DNA from: Serratia proteamaculans
GTDB taxonomy: Bacteria > Pseudomonadota > Gammaproteobacteria > Enterobacterales > Enterobacteriaceae
Length of the DNA stretch: 64,000 nt
Reading direction: 5' to 3'
NCBI RefSeq assembly: GCF_008830365.1
Contig: NZ_WBKI01000007.1
Coordinates: 152,885-216,884, forward strand
Below the pieces are notes generated by a model. That model was given only the letters and a program-made list of their open reading frames with translations. It was not told the origin of the DNA and did not search any database. Below, piece by piece: positions 45,044 to 55,463 of this stretch (positions are counted from its first letter, which is position 1; the number at the start of each line of letters is the position of its first letter). The translations under genes and the position numbers were made by a program.

Positions 45044-46237
45044 CTAATGTGTGTTGTGTTTTTGACGTGCGGTGAGAAAGGTCAGTGCGGCCGCGATGAG
45101 AAGCAACCCGCCGCTCAGGGCAAATGTGCTTTGCCAGCCGAGATGGTCAAATGCAAAGCCACCGGCGGTGGATCCCAGTGCTATGGCAAGCTGAATGGCT
45201 GCCACCATCAGCCCGCCCCCCGCCTCCGCATCATTCGGCAGCGTTCGTGCGACCCATGCCCACCATCCGGTTGGTGCGGCAGTCGCAATCAGTCCCCAGA
45301 TACCCAGCAAGGGGGCAACTACCCAAACGCTGTGCCCGACCAGGATCAACATCCCGGCAATGCTCGCCATCAGCAGAGGAATGGCAATCAGTGTCGGGTA
45401 AAAACCGGCTTTCAAAAATGCGCCAATGACCAGTGTGCCAATAAAACCCGCCACGCCGATGATGAGCAGAATGAGGGTTAAGGTGCTGACATCGACCCGG
45501 GTCACCGTCTCAAGGAACGGGCGTAGGTAGGTAAATAGCGCGAACTGGCCCATGAAGAACAGTCCACAAGCCAACAGGCCAGTAGGTACACCGGGGTAGC
45601 TGAACAGACGAAAAATAGAGCCGCGTGACTGGCGACCTTTATCGGCTGCCATTGAGGGCAGGCTGAACCACTGCCAGATGAAGGCCACTATCGCCACCGG
45701 CAACAAGCAGAAAAAGGCCCCGCGCCAGCCGATGGTTGCCCCCAGATAGCTACCCAAAGGTGCTGCCACAACGGTAGCCAGCGCATTACCCCCGTTAAAA
45801 ATGGCTAATGCGCGTGGCACCAGACGCTGAGGGACCAGGCGAATGGCGGTCGCAGCGGACATCGACCAGAATCCCCCGATAGCGATACCAATCAGCGCTC
45901 GCCCCACCATATAGACCAGGTAGCTGGAGGACAGGGAGATAATCATCCCCGACATTGCCATCAGAACCGTCATCCCCAACAGAAGAGCTTTACGGTTCAG
46001 ATTTCCGACAACGCTGGACATTGTCAGGCTGGTCAATAGCGCCAGCCCCCCGGAAATGGCAATACCCTGCCCTGCCAAGCCCTCAGTCACGCCCAGGTCC
46101 CTGGCAATGGGTGTCAGCAAGCTGACCGGCATAAATTCCGATGCAATCAGCACAAACACACACAGGGTCATGGCAAAAACGCCGCTCCAGCATGCGCGCT
46201 CTTGGTTATGCAGTATTTCACGGCTCAATGTGGACAT
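45044..46237 (-). CDS. MFS transporter, drug:H+ / sugar efflux type (DHA1)
   Basis: Inner-membrane permease of 397 residues with 12 hydrophobic segments. CVFVLIASEFMPVSLLTPIA and GLAGQGIAISGGLALLTSL resemble the YdhP/NepI/AraJ group of efflux proteins; the GRALIGIAIGGFWSMSAATA motif 5 is typical of antiporters. I start at MSTLSREIL; ten earlier codons are open. It is divergent from the LysR gene (about 220 bases between), the usual arrangement of a regulator and its target. Confidence 0.85.
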   Translation of the reverse strand: MSTLSREILHNQERACWSGVFAMTLCVFVLIASEFMPVSLLTPIARDLGVTEGLAGQGIAISGGLALLTSLTMSSVVGNLNRKALLLGMTVLMAMSGMIISLSSSYLVYMVGRALIGIAIGGFWSMSAATAIRLVPQRLVPRALAIFNGGNALATVVAAPLGSYLGATIGWRGAFFCLLPVAIVAFIWQWFSLPSMAADKGRQSRGSIFRLFSYPGVPTGLLACGLFFMGQFALFTYLRPFLETVTRVDVSTLTLILLIIGVAGFIGTLVIGAFLKAGFYPTLIAIPLLMASIAGMLILVGHSVWVVAPLLGIWGLIATAAPTGWWAWVARTLPNDAEAGGGLMVAAIQLAIALGSTAGGFAFDHLGWQSTFALSGGLLLIAAALTFLTARQKHNTH

Positions 46238-46461
46238 AATCAACCTCTCTGACGCTCCCCTGGCCAAATTCAGGCAAGCCGGGGGCGGACGCTATTCACC
46301 GGAATAGCGACTCAAAATGTGTATCAAGAATGAAGAGCAATAGTTGTTTATCGCCGGGGTTATCTCTTACTGAAATTTTCACACGACCGGTGTAGGCTGA
46401 CTAGCTAATGAATACTTAATGGGCTTATAAGCTGTGGTTATTAATCCTGAGGGCCTCGCTA

Positions 46462-47379
46462 ATGAAACGTAACCTGAATGACCTGCTTTATTTCGTTACC
46501 GTGGCCCGTGAAGGGAGCTTTACGCGTGCAGCGGCTCATCTGGGTGTGACGCAACCGGCTCTCAGCCAGGCGATTTCGGCCCTGGAAGAGCGTATGCAAA
46601 TCCGCCTACTCACCCGAACCACCCGGAGCGTCTCGCCTACGGTTGCCGGAGAACGTCTCTTGCAGGCTATCGGTAATCGCTTCGACGAGATTGAAGCTGA
46701 GCTGGATATGCTCACGGAGCTGCGCGATAAACCCGCAGGCACCGTGCGAATCACCTGCGGCCCGGATGTCCTGCGCACCACACTGCTGCCAAAACTGACG
46801 CCGCTGCTGCATGAATACCCGGATATCCGTATCGAGTTCGATGCTAACCACGGCTTCCGCGATATCGTCGCCGACCGTTTTGATGCCGGGGTTCGCCTGG
46901 GAGATACCATCGATAAGGATATGATTGCCCTGCCCATCGGCCCGAAATTACGCATGGCGGCCGTCGCCTCGCCGGACTATTTCTCACGTTATCCCATCCC
47001 GCAAACGCCTCATGAACTGACGCAACATCAATGCATTAATCAGCGCATGGTCAGGTCAGGCGGGCTCTATGTCTGGGATTTCGATCAGGATGGGGGCGAT
47101 CTGAATGTGCGGGTGAGCGGACAGCTTACGTTCAATACATCCGAACATATTGTCGATACGGCGCTGGCAGGCTTGGGCATTGCTTTTCTTCCGGAAGAAG
47201 AGTTTGGCTCACACATCAGGGAGGGCCGCCTGCTCCGGGTCCTCGAAGCCTGGTGTCAGCCTTTTCCCGGATACTACCTCTACTATCCCAGTCGCAAGCA
47301 AGTCTCTCCCGCATTTTCATTGGTGGTTGATGCCCTGCGCATATCCCGGAAACGACAACCGGCAAATTTAATCAAATGA
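46462..47379 (+). CDS. LysR family transcriptional regulator
   Basis: LysR-type regulator of 305 residues. The N-terminal helix-turn-helix reads FVTVAREGSFTRAAAHLGVT and QPALSQAISALEERM. The effector domain resembles the CrgA/PBP2 subgroup (AGTVRITCGPDVL, RFDAGVRLGDTID, DTALAGLGIAFLPEEEF). It lies opposite the MFS-hydrolase-cyclophilin-like operon and probably regulates it. Inducer unknown. Confidence 0.88.
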   Translation: MKRNLNDLLYFVTVAREGSFTRAAAHLGVTQPALSQAISALEERMQIRLLTRTTRSVSPTVAGERLLQAIGNRFDEIEAELDMLTELRDKPAGTVRITCGPDVLRTTLLPKLTPLLHEYPDIRIEFDANHGFRDIVADRFDAGVRLGDTIDKDMIALPIGPKLRMAAVASPDYFSRYPIPQTPHELTQHQCINQRMVRSGGLYVWDFDQDGGDLNVRVSGQLTFNTSEHIVDTALAGLGIAFLPEEEFGSHIREGRLLRVLEAWCQPFPGYYLYYPSRKQVSPAFSLVVDALRISRKRQPANLIK

Positions 47380-47556
47380 AACAGAGAACTGAGATAACCC
47401 TTCTGGCTCTAAAATTGTTGGCATTATCCTTTCGTCACAACGCCAGCTTATGACAGCAAGCTGCCCACAGGCGGTTTTGAACGATACAGGGTCGTCATTC
47501 GCCTGTCGGTTTAAAATTCGTTATCATCCGCACCCACTCTCCCTCTGGTTGGCCTG

Positions 47557-48255
47557 ATGTCCAAGATTATCGATACCTTTATTGCCCCACCCTGCCATGA
47601 CCAGATCGAGATCCTCTATCAGGACGAGAGTCTGGTGCTGATCAATAAACCCACCGGGTTACTCAGCCTGTCGGGGAAGAATCCGCAAAATCTCGATTCA
47701 GTGCATCATCGGCTGGTACAGCAATTCCCCGGCTGTACTTTGATCCACCGCCTGGATTTCGGTACTTCCGGGCTGATGGTGATTGCCCGCAATAAGGCTA
47801 TCAATGCCGCCCTCTGCCAACAGTTCAGCCAGCGTACAGTGACCAAAGTGTACAGCGCACTGCTGTGTGGACATCTGGACCACAATGAAGGGGTGATAGA
47901 CGCAGCGATTGCCAAAGACCCGGCGCTGTTCCCGCTGATGTCGATTTGCGCCATCCACGGCAAGCCCGCTCGCTCCGGCTATCATGTCATTGAACGCTTT
48001 TACCACAAGTTGGAAGACGGGAGGTCACTGCCATTGACGCGGGTACAGCTAACCCCGGAAACCGGGCGCACCCATCAACTGCGCATCCACTGCCAGCAGT
48101 TGGGCCACCCTATTTTGGGCTGTGACCTGTATGGCGGTCGCCTGCTGCCGGGTACCGAACAGACCCCGCGGTTGATGCTGCACGCCAGTGAGCTGCATTT
48201 TGTTCATCCTATCAGCCAAGAGCCGATCAAAGCCCATAATGCCAGCCCGTTCTGA
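47557..48255 (+). CDS. RluA-family pseudouridine synthase
   Basis: A 232-residue RNA pseudouridine synthase. The catalytic Asp is in IHRLDFGTSGLMVIARN (family HRLDxxTSG), and TGRTHQLRIHCQQLGHPILG is the conserved second motif. No S4 domain is visible, which favours the RluA or TruC-like types over RluB/C/D/E/F. Target RNA unknown. It is a single gene between the LysR gene and an aromatic-acid transporter. Confidence 0.88.
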   Translation: MSKIIDTFIAPPCHDQIEILYQDESLVLINKPTGLLSLSGKNPQNLDSVHHRLVQQFPGCTLIHRLDFGTSGLMVIARNKAINAALCQQFSQRTVTKVYSALLCGHLDHNEGVIDAAIAKDPALFPLMSICAIHGKPARSGYHVIERFYHKLEDGRSLPLTRVQLTPETGRTHQLRIHCQQLGHPILGCDLYGGRLLPGTEQTPRLMLHASELHFVHPISQEPIKAHNASPF

Positions 48256-48483
48256 ACGCGAAAGTATCTATACTTAGCGCCACCTGCCTCCCCCGCGTGA
48301 AAACCCGCAAAAGATCATCGGCTTCCCCCGTAACATCGCTGCAAGCCCCAGACTCTGGTGTATACTCGGGGCTCTACGCCATGCAAGCCAAAGCGGCTTT
48401 GGATCAGGCCCGTTTCAGCAAGAACCTGACGCCTACATTGCCCTCCAGCCAGCTCCACACCAGCCCAATTTAGTGGAACCTCC

Positions 48484-49833
48484 ATGAGCCAAAACACCGC
48501 TCGTATCAGTGAGATCATCGACAACGCGAAGATCTCGCCTTACCAGATCCTGATCCTCAGCCTGTGTTTTCTAATCGTCCTGCTGGACGGTTTTGATACC
48601 GCCATCATTGGCTATATCGCCCCCGCCCTGCGCGAAGAGTGGGATCTGCTGCCTGCGCAGTTATCCCCCGCCTTTGGTGCCGGGTTGTTCGGTCTGCTGC
48701 TCGGCAGTTTGATCTTCGGTCCGGTCGCTGATGCCATTGGCCGCAAACGCGTGCTGCTGGTCTCGATACTGATCTTTGGCGGGGGCACTCTGGCCTCGGC
48801 CTATACCCATTCCATCGAGTCGCTGACCCTGCTGCGTTTAATCACCGGTATTGGTTTGGGTGGCGCAATGCCCACCTGTATCACCCTCAGTTCGGAGTAC
48901 TCCCCGGCACGGCGGCGGATGATCATGGTCACCCTGAGTTGGAGCGGTTTCACCGCTGGTCTGGCCCTGGGCGGCCTGCTGGCCGGGCAGATTATTCCGG
49001 TGTTCGGCTGGCGTGGTGTGCTGATGTTGGGTGGCATAGCGCCGTTATTGCTGCTGCCGTTGCTGGCCTGGCAGATGCCCGAATCGGTACGCTTTATGAC
49101 TTCCAGCCCAAAACATGCCGATAGGTTACGTCTGGTGGTCGAACGCATTACTGGTAAAAGCTGGGCCGGCGTGGCGATTATCGATGAAGAGTGCCCAACG
49201 CAGGTCAGATCGCCGATATCGCACCTGTTCATCGAAGGCCGCGCGGTGCGTACCCTGCTGCTGTGGCTGGCCTTCTTCTGCTCGCTGTTCGTGTTTTACC
49301 AGCTTACCAGTTGGCTGCCGAGCCTTCTCAAGGATGCCGGTTACGATATCGTCCACGCATCACGCATTGGGGCGATGGTGCCACTGGGCGGGACTCTCGG
49401 GGCCATCCTGATGGCACTGCTGATGGACCGCGTTGGGCCTTACCGGGTGTTGGCCCTGTCCTACCTGGGTGCCGCGATGGTTGTCGGTGCCACCGGCTAT
49501 TTGATGGGAGACGTCTATACGCTGGCCGCTACCGTGTTCCTCATCGGTTTCGGCGTGGCTGGTGCACAGAACGGTTTGAATCTGGTTTCCGCCACTATCT
49601 ACCCCACTGCGGCTCGCGTCACTGGGGTAAGTTGGGCGATGGCCAGCGGCCGCTTCGGTTCCATCGTCGGTTCGATGCTCGGAGCCTGGATGATTGCCGC
49701 TGCGGGTTCCTCTGAAGTGTTCTTTATCTGGCTGGCGCTGCCGGTGTTGGTGGGCTCTGCCGCCATCTTCCTGCTCTACCGGCTCAGTTTGAGTCACCGG
49801 GCATCTGCGACTGACTCTGCATTACCCAACTGA
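48484..49833 (+). CDS. MFS transporter, aromatic acid:H+ symporter (AAHS) family
   Basis: Inner-membrane permease of 449 residues. The AAHS signature LIVLLDGFDTAIIGYIAPAL is near the N-terminus; GPVADAIGRKRVLLVSILIF, GIGLGGAMPTCITLSSEY and GVAGAQNGLNLVSATIYP follow. Relatives import 4-hydroxybenzoate, protocatechuate or phenylpropionates (PcaK, MhpT). No catabolic gene accompanies it here, so the substrate is open. A long leader of about 200 bases without a gene precedes it. Confidence 0.87.
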   Translation: MSQNTARISEIIDNAKISPYQILILSLCFLIVLLDGFDTAIIGYIAPALREEWDLLPAQLSPAFGAGLFGLLLGSLIFGPVADAIGRKRVLLVSILIFGGGTLASAYTHSIESLTLLRLITGIGLGGAMPTCITLSSEYSPARRRMIMVTLSWSGFTAGLALGGLLAGQIIPVFGWRGVLMLGGIAPLLLLPLLAWQMPESVRFMTSSPKHADRLRLVVERITGKSWAGVAIIDEECPTQVRSPISHLFIEGRAVRTLLLWLAFFCSLFVFYQLTSWLPSLLKDAGYDIVHASRIGAMVPLGGTLGAILMALLMDRVGPYRVLALSYLGAAMVVGATGYLMGDVYTLAATVFLIGFGVAGAQNGLNLVSATIYPTAARVTGVSWAMASGRFGSIVGSMLGAWMIAAAGSSEVFFIWLALPVLVGSAAIFLLYRLSLSHRASATDSALPN

Positions 49834-49842
49834 CCCAATAAA

Positions 49843-49862
49843 AAAGGGGCCTGGGCCCCTTT
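49843..49862. terminator. Bidirectional terminator between AAHS transporter and mscS
   Basis: AAAGGGGCC and GGCCCCTTT pair around a two-base loop, with an A-run before and T-rich bases after, between convergent genes. Confidence 0.8.
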
Positions 49863-49865
49863 GCG

Positions 49866-50732
49866 TTATTCCGCTTTCGCGGTGGTCGCATCGTTGCGAT
49901 ACAGATGAACGTCCATCTGCGGGAACGGAATACCGATGTTGTTGGCATCCAGCGCGCGCTTGAAGTTCTCCATCAGATCGAAGTACACGTTCCAGTACTC
50001 GGCATTGGTGGTCCAGGAACGGGTCACGAAGTTCAGTGAAGAAGGTGCCATCTCGTTCAGACGCACGGTCACGCCTTTGGCGTGCATGATGCGCTTGTCG
50101 GCGGCGATCACATCGCCCAGCACCTTTTTCACCACATCGATGTCCGCGTTATAAGCCACGCCGACCACGATATCCACACGGCGGTTCGGCTCGCGGGAAT
50201 AGTTGATGATGTTACCGGCGATGATTTTACCGTTCGGTACCACGATGGTTTTGTTGTCTGCGGTGCGCAGCGTGGTGGAGAAAATCTGCACCTGGTCGAC
50301 GGTACCGGCTACGCCGCCCAGATCAACATACTCACCGGCACGCAGTGGACGGAAGGCTACCAGCAATACGCCTGCGGCGAAGTTGGACAGCGAGCCCTGC
50401 AGCGCCAAACCGACGGCCAAACCGGCGGCACCCAGCACGGCGATCACCGAGGTGGTCTGTACGCCAACGCGCCCCAGCACAGCGATAAAGGTGAAGGCCA
50501 GAATGCCGTAACGCGCCATGGCCGACAGGAAATCCGCTACCGTGGCATCGATGCCGCGCAGCTTCATCACGCGGTTTACCGCATTGCTGACTATACGGGC
50601 AATGATCGAACCAATGATGAAAATAACGATCGCCGCGACGATGTTCACCGCATACTGAATCAATAAATCCTGGTTCTGCACCAGCCAGTTACCGGCACCG
50701 TTGATGCCGTCTACTACGTTCAGATCTTTCAT
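49866..50732 (-). CDS. mscS: Small-conductance mechanosensitive channel MscS
   Basis: Inner-membrane channel of 288 residues, opening on hypo-osmotic shock. Three hydrophobic segments are at about residues 28-50, 68-88 and 95-125; the pore helix is glycine/alanine-rich ([23 protein letters not shown]) as in E. coli MscS. The cytoplasmic beta domain ([39 protein letters not shown]) follows. It precedes fbaA on the backbone as in E. coli, with one extra gene between. Confidence 0.95.
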   Translation of the reverse strand: MKDLNVVDGINGAGNWLVQNQDLLIQYAVNIVAAIVIFIIGSIIARIVSNAVNRVMKLRGIDATVADFLSAMARYGILAFTFIAVLGRVGVQTTSVIAVLGAAGLAVGLALQGSLSNFAAGVLLVAFRPLRAGEYVDLGGVAGTVDQVQIFSTTLRTADNKTIVVPNGKIIAGNIINYSREPNRRVDIVVGVAYNADIDVVKKVLGDVIAADKRIMHAKGVTVRLNEMAPSSLNFVTRSWTTNAEYWNVYFDLMENFKRALDANNIGIPFPQMDVHLYRNDATTAKAE

Positions 50733-50926
50733 TCGTGTCGTCCTAACTTTTCCCTAAGGGGATAAACTCGCAAAAAAGACTGACATAGGGCGTCAGTCGG
50801 AAACCACCGCCCTAGGTTAACTAACATTTCCGCAGCATGCCAACCGTAAGCGGTAAAAATAGCCGAACTTCCTCTATGCTGAACACAGCGCTATCACCTT
50901 TATCAGGATAAGGAACTTCGCTCGTT

Positions 50927-51595
50927 ATGCACATTTCCTCATCGATTAAACACTATTGGCAGGTCCGCCCCAGGCTGCTGCTTTCCGTCGCTGCGGGTAT
51001 CCTGTGTTATCTGCTGCTGCCGCACCGGCTCAATGAATTGCAACGATTGATGCTCGGCTGGAACACCTTGGCCTGGATTTATCTGTTGTCTCTCTGGCGG
51101 CTGATGCTGATCAGTACGCCGAAGCATATCCGCCAGCTCGCCCGCAGGCAGGATGAAAGTGCCAGCATGGTGCTGGCGCTGGTCAGTATCGGCTGTCTGG
51201 TGAGTATTCTGTCGATTCTGTTCGAGCTGAGTACCGCCAAGCAGGTCAGCGACTCGCTGAAAACGCTGCATCTGGTGCTGACCGGTGCCACGCTGGTGGT
51301 GTCCTGGCTACTGCTGCCCACCGCATTCACCATGCACTATGCTCATCAATTTTATCGTCAGGACGCACAGCAAGATCCGCTGCCTTTGCTGTTTCCCGGC
51401 GATCTCAAAGAACCGACCTATTGGGACTTCGCCTATTTCTCGTTCACCATTGCCGTGGCGTCGCAAACCGCCGACGTGGCGGTCGGCGCGGCCGAAGTGC
51501 GCAAAATCGCCCTGCTGCAATCGGTGATTTCCTTTGTCTTCAACCTGGTGATCCTGGGGCTGTCGATTAACGTCGGTGCCAGCCTGCTGGGCTAG
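50927..51595 (+). CDS. DUF1345 family membrane protein
   Basis: Inner-membrane protein of 222 residues with about five hydrophobic segments and the DUF1345 signature (LLLPTAFTMHYAHQFYRQD, then YWDFAYFSFTIAVASQTADV). The last stretch resembles a channel pore loop, but no function is established. A GGATAAGGAAC site lies shortly before the ATG. It is divergent from mscS and convergent with fbaA. Confidence 0.8.
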   Translation: MHISSSIKHYWQVRPRLLLSVAAGILCYLLLPHRLNELQRLMLGWNTLAWIYLLSLWRLMLISTPKHIRQLARRQDESASMVLALVSIGCLVSILSILFELSTAKQVSDSLKTLHLVLTGATLVVSWLLLPTAFTMHYAHQFYRQDAQQDPLPLLFPGDLKEPTYWDFAYFSFTIAVASQTADVAVGAAEVRKIALLQSVISFVFNLVILGLSINVGASLLG

Positions 51596-51603
51596 AAACG
51601 AAA

Positions 51604-51625
51604 AAGGCTCCCCGAGGGGAGCCTT
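51604..51625. terminator. Terminator between DUF1345 gene and fbaA
   Basis: AAGGCTCCCC and GGGGAGCCTT form a perfect 10-bp stem around a two-base loop between convergent genes. A-runs precede it on the plus strand. Confidence 0.85.
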
Positions 51626-51646
51626 GATATCAGCAGCTAACCGAGA

Positions 51647-52726
51647 TTACAGAACGTCTACTGCGTTCAGATCTTTGAAAGCCTGTTCCAGACGAGTAAT
51701 CATCGAAGTCTGGGCTGAACGCAACCATACGCGTGGGTCGTAGTATTTCTTGTTCGGCTTGTCAGCACCTTCTGGGTTACCCAGTTGGCCTTGCAGATAG
51801 CCTTCGTTCTTTTTGTAGTACTGCAGGATGCCGTCCCAGGTTGCCCATTGGGTATCGGTATCGATGTTCATTTTGATCACGCCGTAACCTACGGACTCTT
51901 TGATCTCTGCGTCGCTAGAACCAGAACCGCCGTGGAACACGAAGTTCAGGCTGTTGTGCGGCAGGTTATATTTCTTGGAAACATAGTCCTGAGAATCACG
52001 CAGAATAGTCGGGGTCAGTTTCACGTTGCCTGGCTTATAAACGCCGTGCACGTTACCGAAGGACGCCGCGATAGTGAAACGTGGGCTGATCGCATTCAGT
52101 TTTTCGTAAGCGTAAGCCACGTCTTCTGGCTGAGTGTACAGGGAGGATGCGTCCATATGGCTGTTGTCCACGCCATCTTCTTCACCACCGGTGCAGCCCA
52201 GTTCGATTTCCAGGGTCATACCGATTTTCGCCATGCGAGTCAGGTATTTGCTGCAAATCTCGATATTTTCTTCCAGAGACTCTTCAGACAGGTCGATCAT
52301 GTGGGAAGAGAACAGTGGTTTACCGGTAGTCGCGAAATACTTCTCGCCGGCGTCCAACAGGCCGTCAAGCCATGGCAGCAGTTTCTTCGCGCAGTGGTCG
52401 GTGTGCAGAATAACCGGCACGCCGTAATGCTCAGCCATCTGGTGAACATGGTGTGCACCGGAGATAGCGCCCAGAATTGCTGCACCCTGTGGAACGTCAG
52501 TCTTCACGCCTTTGCCGGCGATAAACGCGGCACCGCCGTTAGAGAACTGAACGATAACCGGAGCACGTACCTTCGCGGCTGTTTCCAGCACGGCGTTGAT
52601 AGAGTCGGTACCTACACAGTTCACTGCTGGCAGAGCAAAGTTGTTCTCTTTAGCTACTGCGAATACTTTCTGAACGTCATCACCAGTGATGACACCCGGT
52701 TTTACGAAATCAAAAATTTTAGACAT
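51647..52726 (-). CDS. fbaA: Class II fructose-bisphosphate aldolase
   Basis: Zinc aldolase of 359 residues for glycolysis and gluconeogenesis. The zinc His and catalytic Asp are in VILHTDHCAKKLLPWLDGLL (TDHC), further ligands in LEIELGCTGGEEDGVDN, and GNVHGVYKPGNVKL and LNFVFHGGSGS complete the class II pattern. Length equals E. coli FbaA. It lies downstream of pgk in the conserved epd-pgk-fbaA cluster, 116 bases apart. Confidence 0.97.
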   Translation of the reverse strand: MSKIFDFVKPGVITGDDVQKVFAVAKENNFALPAVNCVGTDSINAVLETAAKVRAPVIVQFSNGGAAFIAGKGVKTDVPQGAAILGAISGAHHVHQMAEHYGVPVILHTDHCAKKLLPWLDGLLDAGEKYFATTGKPLFSSHMIDLSEESLEENIEICSKYLTRMAKIGMTLEIELGCTGGEEDGVDNSHMDASSLYTQPEDVAYAYEKLNAISPRFTIAASFGNVHGVYKPGNVKLTPTILRDSQDYVSKKYNLPHNSLNFVFHGGSGSSDAEIKESVGYGVIKMNIDTDTQWATWDGILQYYKKNEGYLQGQLGNPEGADKPNKKYYDPRVWLRSAQTSMITRLEQAFKDLNAVDVL

Positions 52727-52842
52727 GTTACTTTGTCCTGTTTCGTCGGCCGTAGATGGATGTAAATCGATTTTTTCATGCCGCGCCGCCTATGCCGCGC
52801 GGTATAAAATAAACGGGCGACTTTCGCCTCCCGCTGTCTGAA

Positions 52843-54003
52843 TTACTGCTTGGCGCGCTCTTCCAGCATTACTACTGCCGGTAACGCTTTACCTTCCACA
52901 AATTCAAGGAAAGCACCGCCGCCGGTAGAGATATAAGAGATTTTATCTTCAATACCGAACAGATCGATAGCCGCTAGCGTATCACCACCACCAGCGATAG
53001 AGAATGCATCGCTCTCTGCGATAGCGCGTGCAACAATTTCGGTGCCCCGGCGGAAGTTAGGGAACTCGAATACGCCAACCGGGCCATTCCACAGAATGGT
53101 TTTGGCTTCTTTCAGCAACTTGGCCATAGCCAGCGCGGTTTCGTCACCGAAGTCCATGATCTCTTCATCATCTTTCACTTCACTGACTTTTTTCAAGGTA
53201 GCAGGGGCAGTTTCAGAGAACTCCGTGCCTACGCGAGAATCGGTAGGAACCGGAATTTTAAACTCGTCACGCAGTTTTCTCGCTGCATCGACGAAGTCAG
53301 GTTCGTACAGGGATTTACCAACGTTGTTATCGATAGCCACGAAGGTGTTGGCGATACCGCCGCCCACGATCACCGTATCGGCGATTTTCACCAGCGAGTT
53401 CAGCACATCAAATTTGGTTGAAACCTTAGAACCACCCACCACGGCAACCATCGGACGAGCCGGGCTTTTCAGCGCTTTGCCCAGGGCTTCCAGTTCTGCT
53501 GACAGCAGCGGGCCCGCACAGGCGACTGGGGCGAACTTGCCCACGCCATGAGTGGAAGCCTGCGCACGGTGTGCAGTACCGAAGGCATCCATCACGTACA
53601 CGTCACACAATGCCGCATATTTCCTGGACAGGGTTTCGTCGTCTTTTTTCTCGCCCTTGTTGAAACGGACGTTTTCCAGCACGACCAGTTCACCTTCTGC
53701 AACGTCAACACCTTCCAGGTAGTCTTTAGCCAGACGAACCGGAGCTTTCAGGTGGTCTTTCAGATAGTTAACAACAGGCAGCAGGGAGAATTCTTCGTTG
53801 TACTCGCCTTCGGTAGGACGACCCAGGTGGGAGGTTACCATCACGCGGGCGCCTTGTTTCAGCGCAGCTTCAATAGTCGGCAGGGAGGCACGGATACGTG
53901 CATCGGAAGTCACTTTACCGTCTTTCACTGGAACGTTCAGATCGGAGCGGATCAGAACGCGTTTACCGGCCAGATCCAGATCGGACATGTTAATTACAGA
54001 CAT
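52843..54003 (-). CDS. pgk: Phosphoglycerate kinase
   Basis: Glycolytic kinase of 386 residues. The substrate-binding N-domain contains [40 protein letters not shown] and [16 protein letters not shown]; the nucleotide domain contains [17 protein letters not shown] and the end [19 protein letters not shown]. It is the middle gene of epd-pgk-fbaA, 77 bases after epd. Confidence 0.97.
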   Translation of the reverse strand: MSVINMSDLDLAGKRVLIRSDLNVPVKDGKVTSDARIRASLPTIEAALKQGARVMVTSHLGRPTEGEYNEEFSLLPVVNYLKDHLKAPVRLAKDYLEGVDVAEGELVVLENVRFNKGEKKDDETLSRKYAALCDVYVMDAFGTAHRAQASTHGVGKFAPVACAGPLLSAELEALGKALKSPARPMVAVVGGSKVSTKFDVLNSLVKIADTVIVGGGIANTFVAIDNNVGKSLYEPDFVDAARKLRDEFKIPVPTDSRVGTEFSETAPATLKKVSEVKDDEEIMDFGDETALAMAKLLKEAKTILWNGPVGVFEFPNFRRGTEIVARAIAESDAFSIAGGGDTLAAIDLFGIEDKISYISTGGGAFLEFVEGKALPAVVMLEERAKQ

Positions 54004-54080
54004 GGTGAACCCTCTTGGTTGATTCTCTATAAACTATAAAGTTGCCTGGGCGGCGCATCGGTCATGCCAATGCCGCCGTA

Positions 54081-55097
54081 CTAGAAACCGCTAGCGGCCA
54101 TTGCCCGTGTTGTATCCAACATCCGGTTGGCAAAGCCCCATTCATTATCACACCAGACCAAGGTCTTGATCAGGTGCTGACCGCTGACCCGGGTCTGCGT
54201 ACCGTCGACGATAGCGCTATGCGGGTCATGGTTAAAATCGATCGAGACTAATGGTAGTTCCGTATAGTCAACTATACCACGAAATGATCCCCGTGCGGCC
54301 ATTTGCAACAGCTGGTTGACCTCTGCCACCTTCACCGCCGAGCTGACGCTGACGCTGAGATCGATGGCCGTCACGTTGATGGTTGGCACGCGCACCGAAA
54401 TCGCTTCGAAACGATCGCAAAACTGCGGGAAGATACGGGTAATGCCCGCGGCCAGCTTGGTGTCGACCGGAATAATCGACTGGCTCGCCGCCCGGGTACG
54501 CCGCAAATCCTGATGATAGGCGTCTATCACCGGCTGATCGTTCATCGAAGAGTGAATGGTGGTCAGGGTGCCCGATTCGATGCTGTAGGCATCGTCCAGC
54601 AGCTTGATCACCGGAATAATGCAGTTGGTGGTGCATGACGCATTGGAAACAATGCGGTGTTCTGCCAGCAGCGTCTGATGGTTGACCCCAAACACAATAG
54701 TAGCATCCAGATCGTTACCGCCAGGGTGGGCGAACAACACTTTTTTCGCCCCCGCCGCCAGATGGGCTTCGCCATCCGCCCGGCTGCCGTACACACCGCT
54801 GCAATCCAGCACCACGTCGACGCCCAGCTCGCCCCAGGGAAGCTGTTCCACCGCCGGTTGATGCAACAAACGAATGGTGTCGTCCCCGACGGTTAGCATG
54901 TCGCATTCCTGGCGGACATCCCAGGCAAAGCGGCCATGGCTGGAGTCGTATTTCAGCAGGTGGGCCATCCCCTCGGCATTCGCCAATTCGTTGATCGCCA
55001 CCACGGAAATTTCCGCTCTTCGTCCCGATTCATACAGTGCGCGTAAAACGCTGCGGCCTATGCGGCCAAAGCCGTTTATCGCTATGCGGATTGTCAT
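54081..55097 (-). CDS. epd: D-erythrose-4-phosphate dehydrogenase
   Basis: GAPDH-like enzyme of 338 residues making 4-phosphoerythronate for pyridoxal phosphate synthesis. The NAD motif [18 protein letters not shown] starts the protein; the catalytic Cys is in [18 protein letters not shown] and the His in [13 protein letters not shown]. The end [20 protein letters not shown] is typical. I chose [11 protein letters not shown], which matches E. coli; the upstream frame has no support. CRP- and Cra-like sites lie about 180-200 bases upstream. Confidence 0.95.
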   Translation of the reverse strand: MTIRIAINGFGRIGRSVLRALYESGRRAEISVVAINELANAEGMAHLLKYDSSHGRFAWDVRQECDMLTVGDDTIRLLHQPAVEQLPWGELGVDVVLDCSGVYGSRADGEAHLAAGAKKVLFAHPGGNDLDATIVFGVNHQTLLAEHRIVSNASCTTNCIIPVIKLLDDAYSIESGTLTTIHSSMNDQPVIDAYHQDLRRTRAASQSIIPVDTKLAAGITRIFPQFCDRFEAISVRVPTINVTAIDLSVSVSSAVKVAEVNQLLQMAARGSFRGIVDYTELPLVSIDFNHDPHSAIVDGTQTRVSGQHLIKTLVWCDNEWGFANRMLDTTRAMAASGF

Positions 55098-55274
55098 GCT
55101 GCTCCTGAAAAAGGGCCTTCTCTCACCGGGCATACTCACCGTGTTCAAGAGGGCGCTGACTGGTTACCAAGCTAACCCGCATAGAGTACTTTAGCGCACC
55201 ACCTGCTGTGAATCGGCACATCACATTATTCCTTCGGTCCGGCGCTGTTTCACCGGTCTCACTCCGCCGTTTCA

Positions 55275-55290
55275 GTTGAACACTGTCACA
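55275..55290. promoter_or_regulatory. CRP-like site upstream of epd
   Basis: GTTGA-ACACTG-TCACA matches eight of ten conserved CRP bases. It directly adjoins the Cra site. The E. coli epd-pgk promoter is known to respond to both cAMP-CRP and Cra. Confidence 0.5.
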
Positions 55291-55306
55291 ACTGAAACGC
55301 TTCAGC
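55291..55306. promoter_or_regulatory. Cra (FruR) operator upstream of epd
   Basis: ACTGAAACGCTTCAGC contains the near-palindrome CTGAA-ACGC-TTCAG and agrees closely with the Cra consensus GCTGAAACGTTTCAGC. Cra control of the epd-pgk-fbaA genes is established in E. coli. Confidence 0.75.
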
Positions 55307-55463
55307 CGAGCATAAACCAAAGTTTTACCAAAAGGAACAGGTGCGGCAGCCTGCCTGACAACGGAACGACACTTTGCGAGAATAAGATGATCTGGCGCAC
55401 ACTTTTTCATAGCCAATCCTTGGTCGTGCGCCAGATATTTTGACAATAATGAGGCTCGAAGCC

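Larger units (their letters stand above)
55098..55463. other. Region upstream of epd and 3' of the ABC ATPase gene
   Basis: No gene is convincing here; a 107-codon minus-strand frame crosses it but resembles nothing and lacks a ribosome site. It holds the epd promoter region with CRP- and Cra-like sites at 55275-55306. Confidence 0.55.

Noticed and set aside
55123..55446. 107-codon minus-strand frame upstream of epd
   Set aside because: No ribosome site, no family resemblance, and it overlaps the CRP/Cra control region.
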